NCBI GenBank assembly: GCA_002469975.1
Contig: DKMG01000088.1
Span: 1-7,032 of the forward strand
Length of the DNA: 7,032 nt
Source of the DNA: Proteobacteria bacterium UBA7420
GTDB taxonomy: Bacteria; Pseudomonadota; Gammaproteobacteria; Magnimaribacterales; D2472
Direction of reading: 5' to 3'
The notes beneath the pieces were generated by a model. The model worked only from the letters and a program-made list of their open reading frames with translations, was not told where the DNA came from and did no database searches. Within the stretch, counting starts at the first letter, position 1. Each line of letters starts with the position of its first letter. A program made the translations under genes and the position numbers. This document shows, one piece after another, positions 1-4,477 of the stretch.

Positions 1-973
1 CATCATTTGAGGTAACCCTAGAAGTAATTAAGTCTGAATCAATGGTCATGGACCTAAATTTAAGCATTAAAAAAGGTTTGGCATGATGCCCATGACGCAG
101 TTGGCTATAAATGATAGGTCCTCCATCTGTTAGCTTGATAATCACACCAATCAATGCAAATACAGGCGCAAGTAATAGCAGTGCTGAAGATGAAATGGTC
201 ACATCCATGGCTCTTTTTAAAAGATACTGATTTGAATCAAGTAGCACCGGAGGGAGATTTAGGCAAACTGTTGTAAATGGCAGATCTCTATTATTAAAAA
301 AGGTATTTGGAAGGATCCAATGCAACTCAAAAGCATAGCGGCTTAGTGACTCTATGATTAATTCTAGGGTATGAAGAGACCCAGCTTCGAGATACAGGTA
401 TATTCCGGTGCACTCTTCTCTTGTTACCATTTTTAATATCTCATTTGGATCAAGGCCATGATGAATAGTAATTAAAGAGTCTTTGTCACCGCCTTTAAAT
501 ATGTTTAGTTGATCCAGAATTGTCTGGTCTTTTGTATCTGTAAAAATAAAGGTTCTTTTTTTTGGCCTTTTAAACAATGATCTCATTAACCACTTAGCCG
601 CCAAAGCAACACCAAGCTGTAAAATAAAATTAAGAATAATAAAATTTAACAGCATATATAACTCTAAAATAAGATATGTATTTGTAAGGGTTGCTAAAAC
701 TATAATTGTTATACCAGTCAGCATGTTCACACTAAGAATTCGTAAGACAATTGAAGTAATACCAAAAATTAAAATAGAAGTACTTCTCAACATTAAATGA
801 AACAGAAAATTAAATACAGAGCTGATGGCAACAAAAAAACCTATAAATACAATCTCTACTAGCTCATTAATATATGGATTGTAATAATTCAGAATGACTA
901 CAATAGAGAAAAATATGATGTGAAGGAATGACGAATATACTGATTGAGATGCTTTATTTTTTAGGGAATTCAT
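1..973 (-). CDS. Polyprenyl glycosylphosphotransferase (sugar transferase, WcaJ/ExoY-like), C-terminus cut by window edge
   Basis: Reading the minus strand from the ATG at 971-973 gives 324 codons without a stop up to the window edge. Residues about 12-127 are strongly hydrophobic and fit four or so membrane segments. Residues about 138-245 form a soluble region, followed by a further hydrophobic stretch (about 256-280). The C-terminal part has the signature of the bacterial sugar transferase family (Bac_transf): KRAMD at 253-257, IKLTDGGPIIYSQLRHG at 279-295 and KFRSM at 305-309. Known members move a sugar-1-phosphate from a nucleotide sugar to undecaprenyl phosphate in the inner membrane, starting capsule, exopolysaccharide or O-antigen units. 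The rest of the catalytic domain lies outside the window. The start lies 24 bases after the stop of the upstream nucleotidyltransferase-cupin gene, so the two are probably co-transcribed; an in-frame TAG (998-1000) rules out an earlier start. The ribosome-binding site is weak. The family call is firm; the sugar is unknown. Confidence 0.85.
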   Translation of the reverse strand, partial: MNSLKNKASQSVYSSFLHIIFFSIVVILNYYNPYINELVEIVFIGFFVAISSVFNFLFHLMLRSTSILIFGITSIVLRILSVNMLTGITIIVLATLTNTYLILELYMLLNFIILNFILQLGVALAAKWLMRSLFKRPKKRTFIFTDTKDQTILDQLNIFKGGDKDSLITIHHGLDPNEILKMVTREECTGIYLYLEAGSLHTLELIIESLSRYAFELHWILPNTFFNNRDLPFTTVCLNLPPVLLDSNQYLLKRAMDVTISSSALLLLAPVFALIGVIIKLTDGGPIIYSQLRHGHHAKPFLMLKFRSMTIDSDLITSRVTSND

Positions 974-997
974 TGAAGCTATACCTATAAATAGTCG

Positions 998-1771
998 CTA
1001 ATTATGCTCATAAAATGCAAGTCTTTCAATATCATCTTCATTAGTTTCCTCGCCATATTGAATTTCAATGATATGGCATGGATCATCGAAGGAGTTGATG
1101 ATTTGATGCCAATGACCTACTTTGACATGAAAAACTTCTTCTATGGATAGTTTTATTAGAGTTGAATTTTCTGGGCTGGAGGCACTAAAATTAACTTCAC
1201 AGGCGCCCTTGCTAACAAACCAAATCTCATTACGTTTAAAATGTCGCTGAAAGCTCATGCCCTTTCCAGGCGCTACAATCAGCTCTTTTAACTTTAATGT
1301 ATTATCAGCAAACAAGTTATAAAACTTGCCCCATACTCTTTCCTCAGATTCAAAATTCCACTCTTTGAGTATTTCACTTGAGGAGTTCATCTTATTATTG
1401 CCACCAACACCAAACTCAAAAGTGACATTTTGAACTTTCATTTCAGGAATATTATCTTCCTTCCTGTCCCCCCCATTACAAAAGATTATTTCATCATTAG
1501 GGTATAAATTTTTTATTTTTTCTAATCCAAGTGCGCAACTGGCATCTTCATCATCTTCGAAGTCAATAACCTCATCAACCACTTCTAAATGTGAAATAAT
1601 ATTAGCCCTTTCACTGAATGGCATAAAAAATTTACCCTTTTTATCAATCAACCATTGATCACTATTGACAGCAACTATAAGTTTATCGCCAAGTAACTTG
1701 GCAGCTTTGAAATATTCTATGTGGCCTGAATGTATTGGATCGAACCCACCACTTACTACTACTATTTTCAT
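998..1771 (-). CDS. Cytidylyltransferase-like nucleotidyltransferase fused to a mannose-6-phosphate-isomerase-type cupin
   Basis: This 257-residue protein has two domains. Residues 1-135 are a nucleotidyltransferase of the RfaE/TagD type: GGFDPIHSGH (8-17) holds the HxGH nucleotide-binding motif, followed by NSDQWL (36-41), KKGK (44-47) and SSSEIL (130-135) where the family has its second ATP/CTP-contact motif. Residues about 144-255 resemble the cupin of type II phosphomannose isomerases: ERVWGKFYNL (144-153), a degenerate metal-cupin motif around H177, E182 and G189, and a second motif with H220, H222 and N226. Family knowledge suggests it transfers a nucleotide to a phosphorylated sugar or polyol; the cupin may isomerise, bind or sense the sugar, which is inference. 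It lies 24 bases upstream of the sugar transferase gene, so a role in making an activated precursor for surface glycan is likely. The ATG at 1769-1771 is right against the GGFDPIHSGH motif, as expected; no good Shine-Dalgarno is visible. Substrate unknown. Confidence 0.8.
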   Translation of the reverse strand: MKIVVVSGGFDPIHSGHIEYFKAAKLLGDKLIVAVNSDQWLIDKKGKFFMPFSERANIISHLEVVDEVIDFEDDEDASCALGLEKIKNLYPNDEIIFCNGGDRKEDNIPEMKVQNVTFEFGVGGNNKMNSSSEILKEWNFESEERVWGKFYNLFADNTLKLKELIVAPGKGMSFQRHFKRNEIWFVSKGACEVNFSASSPENSTLIKLSIEEVFHVKVGHWHQIINSFDDPCHIIEIQYGEETNEDDIERLAFYEHN

Positions 1772-1796
1772 TTTTTATTTTTAGTAATCATGTATA

Positions 1797-1812
1797 CATT
1801 CATTCATTCATT
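1797..1812. repeat. Tetranucleotide CATT x4 microsatellite
   Basis: Four perfect tandem copies of CATT (AATG on the minus strand) lie upstream of the nucleotidyltransferase-cupin gene. They directly follow, and slightly overlap, the probable -10 box of that gene, so they would fall around the transcription start and early leader. A perfect 8-bp palindrome TGTATACA (1791-1798) abuts them. Four copies are few for a slipping repeat. Confidence 0.6.
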
Positions 1813-1815
1813 ATA
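1810..1815 (-). promoter_or_regulatory. Probable -10 box of promoter for the nucleotidyltransferase-cupin / sugar transferase pair
   Basis: The minus strand reads TATAAT, a perfect sigma70-type -10, about 38 bases before the ATG at 1771. The -35 region is poor: TTCATT at an 18-base spacing is the best match. The surrounding gap 1772-1898 holds no gene, no convincing terminator and no RNA that I can recognise. The box supports separate transcription of the two polysaccharide-type genes, although read-through from the peroxiredoxin operon is also possible. Confidence 0.4.
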
Positions 1816-1898
1816 CGTGTTTATTTTATTCGCAATGAAATTAATGCTCAAGATTGTATAAGTTATTATTAGTAGTTCGAGGTATTTAAAATTATAAA

Positions 1899-2807
1899 TC
1901 AATGCTCCAATAATTTTATGAGGCTAGAAGTATCTAATTGGCCATCTCCGAGGGCGGATAGCTTTTTATAGTTCTGAAGAACAGATTTAGTTGAAGGCAA
2001 TGTAATACACAGATCCTTTGAATGATCTATAGCAATCTTAAGGTCTTTGATCATAAGATCTACTGCAAAACCAAAATCAAAGTCACGCTTGATCATCGTT
2101 TTGAATCGATTATCCATTTGCCATGATTGGGCAGCTCCTCCAGATATTGCCTCCAAGACTTTATTCATATTTAAATTAGATTTAGAACCTAAGGCAATTC
2201 CCTCAGAAAGGCCCTGTATAAGACTTGCTATGCACAATTGATTAACCATTTTTGTTAATTGTCCATGACCGCTTGGCCCAATATGAGTAATGGATTTTGA
2301 ATACGCTTCTAATACTATTTTAACTTTAGATAGCTTTGCCTTCGGACCACCTAGCATTATTGAAAGCAAGCCATTTATTGCCCCCACCTCACCCCCGCTC
2401 ACAGGCGCATCAAAGAAAGATATTTTCTTATCAAGGATATCGGGATGATTTGATATGGTTGAAACTAAGTCTAGAGAAGTGGTCGAGTGATCAACAATAA
2501 AAGCATTGGTTTTGATTGACTTTAATAATCCGCTATTCAGGATTACTGATGAGATAGAAGCGTCATCCTTTAGGCATGTGATGATCCCATCAAATTTTAT
2601 AGAGCATGAATTTAAGGATAGAAGCTTAGCACCATGGTATTTTTTAACCCACTTATCTGAAATTTTTGAAGTTCTATTAAACACATAAACATCTAGATTA
2701 GGATTCTTGGATAGATGGCCAGCCATGGGAAAGCCCATGGTGCCTAATCCTGCAAATAAGTATTTTGGCTTAGATTTTTGCAAGCTGAGATTCCGCAGAG
2801 GATACAT
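1899..2807 (-). CDS. NAD(P)-dependent 3-hydroxyisobutyrate dehydrogenase-family reductase (beta-hydroxyacid dehydrogenase)
   Basis: With the ATG at 2805-2807 the protein has 302 residues, the usual family length. The N-terminal Rossmann domain carries GLGTMGFPMAGHL (20-32). The NRT at 44-46, after the second beta strand, is the version seen in NADPH-using glyoxylate/succinic-semialdehyde reductases, so NADPH preference is inferred. DAPVSGG (133-139) is the substrate-binding signature. GHGQLTKMVNQ (180-190) holds the catalytic lysine K186, and a helical C-terminal domain follows. Known relatives interconvert small 3-hydroxyacids and semialdehydes (3-hydroxyisobutyrate, tartronate semialdehyde, glyoxylate, succinic semialdehyde) in the cytoplasm; the substrate here cannot be decided. 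The reading frame is open up to 2870, but that extension lies wholly inside the peroxiredoxin gene and has no family match. The ATG at 2807 has a GGAGGAGGG stretch about 12 bases upstream. A TTG at 2781-2783 would give 294 residues and only a 14-base overlap, and is a real alternative. The gene is co-transcribed with the peroxiredoxin. Confidence 0.85.
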   Translation of the reverse strand: MYPLRNLSLQKSKPKYLFAGLGTMGFPMAGHLSKNPNLDVYVFNRTSKISDKWVKKYHGAKLLSLNSCSIKFDGIITCLKDDASISSVILNSGLLKSIKTNAFIVDHSTTSLDLVSTISNHPDILDKKISFFDAPVSGGEVGAINGLLSIMLGGPKAKLSKVKIVLEAYSKSITHIGPSGHGQLTKMVNQLCIASLIQGLSEGIALGSKSNLNMNKVLEAISGGAAQSWQMDNRFKTMIKRDFDFGFAVDLMIKDLKIAIDHSKDLCITLPSTKSVLQNYKKLSALGDGQLDTSSLIKLLEH

Positions 2808-3246
2808 CGAGAGCACCACCCTCCTCCACATCAATTGATTTAACAACGCCGTCCTCGATAGCCATTGCAAACCTCATACATCTCTTACCAAGACCGAAGC
2901 CAGATGCATCCATCACCAATCCAAGTGCATTAGTTAAATCCCCATTGCCATCTGCAATCATATTTATACCAGTTGCCGCAGAGGCTTCAGACCATGCCAT
3001 CATTACAAACGGGTCATTAACAGATATAAAGTTTACCGAGTAACCCTTAGCTTCAAAGCTAGCAAGATGCTCTATATAACCGGGCAAATGGGAAGCGTGA
3101 CAAGTTGGTGTAAATGCACCTGGCACACCCACTAGCATTAGTTTTTTGCCAGCTAAATACTCAGCTGACTCTACTTCTTGTAATTCTCCATCCACAATCA
3201 ATCTCAATGTATGAGCAGGGAATGTATCGTTAGCTTCTATCGTCAT
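2770..3246 (-). CDS. Peroxiredoxin, Prx5 type (thiol peroxidase)
   Basis: The 158-residue protein has the full length of bacterial Prx5-type peroxiredoxins. The active site GVPGAFTPTCHASHLPGY (40-57) contains P42, T46 and the peroxidatic cysteine C49. The conserved arginine is R125 in GLGKRCMRF (118-126). C123 sits where relatives usually have serine and could be an unusual resolving cysteine; this is inference. Enzymes of this family reduce hydrogen peroxide and alkyl hydroperoxides in the cytoplasm with glutathione/glutaredoxin or thioredoxin as donor. There is no glutaredoxin domain fused here. The start is well supported by AGGAG five bases before the ATG. It is the first gene of a minus-strand unit, and its end overlaps the start of the reductase gene by 38 bases (or 14, depending on that gene's start). 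It is divergent from the TrpR-like/his operon, with 103 bases between the start codons. Confidence 0.93.
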   Translation of the reverse strand: MTIEANDTFPAHTLRLIVDGELQEVESAEYLAGKKLMLVGVPGAFTPTCHASHLPGYIEHLASFEAKGYSVNFISVNDPFVMMAWSEASAATGINMIADGNGDLTNALGLVMDASGFGLGKRCMRFAMAIEDGVVKSIDVEEGGALDVSSAESQLAKI

Positions 3247-3291
3247 ATTAACTCCTAATTTTTTTATGAATTTTAACCTATTTTGAATCAG

Positions 3292-3320
3292 AGTATATTT
3301 TTTTGTTGTAGCATTGTTTT
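3292..3320 (-). promoter_or_regulatory. Probable promoter of the peroxiredoxin gene
   Basis: On the minus strand TATACT (3292-3297) is a good -10 (5 of 6). AAAACA (3315-3320) lies 17 bases upstream as a weak -35. The expected start near 3285 gives a leader of about 39 bases carrying the AGGAG ribosome-binding site. The -35 falls on the edge of the 18-bp palindrome and on the -35 of the opposite promoter. Confidence 0.4.
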
Positions 3321-3342
3321 AGCATGTTAAAACAGTTAGAAT
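3314..3342 (+). promoter_or_regulatory. Probable promoter of the TrpR-like/his operon, apparently leaderless
   Basis: TTGTTT (3314-3319) and TAGAAT (3337-3342, 5 of 6 to the -10 consensus) are 17 bases apart. Seven bases then separate the -10 from the ATG at 3350, so transcription should start at or next to the start codon. No Shine-Dalgarno precedes that ATG, which fits a leaderless mRNA. No his leader peptide or attenuator is present in 3247-3349. Confidence 0.45.
3316..3333. promoter_or_regulatory. 18-bp palindrome, candidate operator for the adjacent TrpR-like protein
   Basis: GTTTTAGCATGTTAAAAC is a two-fold symmetric site with 8 of 9 base pairs matching (only the G/T pair flanking the central CATG breaks symmetry). 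TrpR-family repressors are known to bind palindromes of about this size as dimers. It covers the -35 and spacer of the TrpR-like/his promoter and touches the -35 of the peroxiredoxin promoter. TAGCAT occurs at 3309-3314 and again at 3320-3325, an 11-base (one helical turn) spacing that might reflect a second, partial site. Confidence 0.45.
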
Positions 3343-3349
3343 TCAAACC

Positions 3350-3610
3350 ATGAAACTACCCAACGTTATAAATGAACTCAAATCACCCAAAGAAGTAGAA
3401 ATCTTCCTTAAGGATTTATGTACCCCATCAGAAATTAAAGCTCTCAATGAACGATGGGAAGTTGCTCAATTGCTATATCAGAAAAATAAAAGTTACAGAA
3501 AAATTGCCTCAGAATTGGGAACATCAACAGCTACGGTAACTCGAGTTGCAAGATTCTTATTCTCTGAATCAAATTATGGATACCAGAATGCATTTAAAAG
3601 AATCACATGA
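3350..3610 (+). CDS. TrpR-family DNA-binding regulator (YerC/YecD-like), putative his operon repressor
   Basis: This 86-residue, all-helical protein matches the Trp-repressor family of the YerC/YecD kind in length and motifs. LCTPSEIKALNERWEVAQLL (23-42) forms the helices before the DNA-binding unit, and SYRKIASELGTSTATVTRVARFL (48-70) is the helix-turn-helix. The family binds palindromic operators as dimers; classical TrpR uses tryptophan as corepressor, but many YerC-type members have no known ligand, and TrpR-family regulators of histidine genes (HisR) have been proposed in Firmicutes. The stop codon overlaps the hisG start (ATGA at 3607-3610), so the two are translationally coupled, which is the strongest hint that it controls histidine synthesis. 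An 18-bp palindrome lies in its own promoter, suggesting autoregulation. There is no Shine-Dalgarno, and the promoter predicts a leaderless message. The family call is firm; target and ligand are inferred. Confidence 0.85.
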   Translation: MKLPNVINELKSPKEVEIFLKDLCTPSEIKALNERWEVAQLLYQKNKSYRKIASELGTSTATVTRVARFLFSESNYGYQNAFKRIT

Positions 3611-4476
3611 AAGATAAAAAAATTACTATCGCCATTCAGAAAAAAGGCAGGCTCTCTGACAATAGCAAGAACTTATTGGAGAAGTCTGGCATTAACTTTC
3701 GAACATCTGGTGAAAAACTTTTAGCTCGATCTTCTAATATGAATATAGATATATTGCTCGTTCGCGATGATGATATCCCTTCTTTGGTTTCCAAGGGTGT
3801 GGCAGATTTAGGTATTGTTGGTGAAAATGTCTTAGCTGAACAGTCTGCAACAAGTACCAATCTCAATGCGCATACTATTTTACCTTTAGGTTTTTCAAAA
3901 TGCTCATTGGCTTTTGCGCGACCCTCATCTTCAAAAATGAAGAGTCTGACCAATAAGACGATTGCAACCTCTTACCCAGGACTAGTAAAAAAGTATTTAA
4001 AGAAAAATAATGTGAAAGCTGAAGTCATTAAAATTAATGGCTCTGTTGAACTTACACCTTATATTGGGATAGCAGACTGCATATGTGATCTCGTATCGTC
4101 TGGTGCAACCTTAGAGGCGAATAACCTTGTTGAATTTAAGTCCTTGATGTCTTCTGAGGCGGTCCTAATCTCAAATGTAAGGCGAAAAAACATATTAGAA
4201 CCTAAGGTTCTTAGCTTGGTCAAAAGGTTTGAGGGTGTTATCAATGCTGCAGAAAGTAAATATGTGATGTTAAATGCTCAAGACGAATCAATTGATAGGA
4301 TTTGCAAGCTTCTCCCTGGAGCAGATTCGCCCACCATCATTCCATTACAAGAAAAAGGCAAAGTTGCCATCCATGCTCTTTGCACAGAGCCAGTTTTTTG
4401 GGAGACTATGGAGAATTTAAAAACCAGTGGAGCATCATCCATATTAGTAATGCCAGTAGAAAAAATTCTTTATTAA
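3607..4476 (+). CDS. hisG: ATP phosphoribosyltransferase, long form
   Basis: HisG joins ATP and PRPP to make phosphoribosyl-ATP, the committed first step of histidine synthesis, in the cytoplasm. The 289-residue length and a C-terminal domain mark the long, hexameric type, which does not need HisZ. Seen in the sequence: IAIQKKGRLSDNS (8-20) at the N-terminus, VRDDDIPSLVSKGVADLGIVG (52-72, of the two-lobe periplasmic-binding-protein fold), the PRPP-binding segment around DLVSSGATLEANNL (161-174), LPGADSPTI (236-244) at the joint, and the ACT-like regulatory domain to residue 289. In known enzymes that domain binds histidine for feedback inhibition, so the enzyme is probably inhibited by histidine on top of any transcriptional control. 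The ATG overlaps the stop of the TrpR-like gene by 4 bases, and only one base separates its stop from hisDB. The ribosome-binding site is weak (AAAAGAA), consistent with coupling. Confidence 0.96.
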   Translation: MKDKKITIAIQKKGRLSDNSKNLLEKSGINFRTSGEKLLARSSNMNIDILLVRDDDIPSLVSKGVADLGIVGENVLAEQSATSTNLNAHTILPLGFSKCSLAFARPSSSKMKSLTNKTIATSYPGLVKKYLKKNNVKAEVIKINGSVELTPYIGIADCICDLVSSGATLEANNLVEFKSLMSSEAVLISNVRRKNILEPKVLSLVKRFEGVINAAESKYVMLNAQDESIDRICKLLPGADSPTIIPLQEKGKVAIHALCTEPVFWETMENLKTSGASSILVMPVEKILY

Positions 4477-4477
4477 A

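Noticed and set aside
1772..1898. Terminator or small RNA after the reductase gene
   Set aside because: Only weak AT-only inverted repeats such as ATTTATAATTTTAAAT are present, without a stable stem plus U tract; I see no RNA gene.
2047..2241. Short plus-strand frames (2047-2241 and 2506-2688) opposite the reductase
   Set aside because: They lie wholly antisense to a well-conserved enzyme gene, and the translations show no recognisable domain.
2808..2870. N-terminal extension of the reductase to the ATG at 2870 (323 residues)
   Set aside because: The extra 21 residues lie entirely within the peroxiredoxin gene in another frame, have no family match, and place the GxGxMG motif at residue 41, when the family has it near residues 7-20.
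3247..3349. Histidine leader peptide and attenuator upstream of the his operon
   Set aside because: There is no run of His codons, no short frame with a ribosome-binding site and no GC-rich hairpin followed by a T tract; the T runs near 3260 and 3298-3304 have no stem in front of them.
3636..3953. 105-codon open frame on the minus strand inside hisG
   Set aside because: It is antisense to conserved hisG codons, has no recognisable family motif or ribosome-binding site, and is explained by codon bias of hisG.
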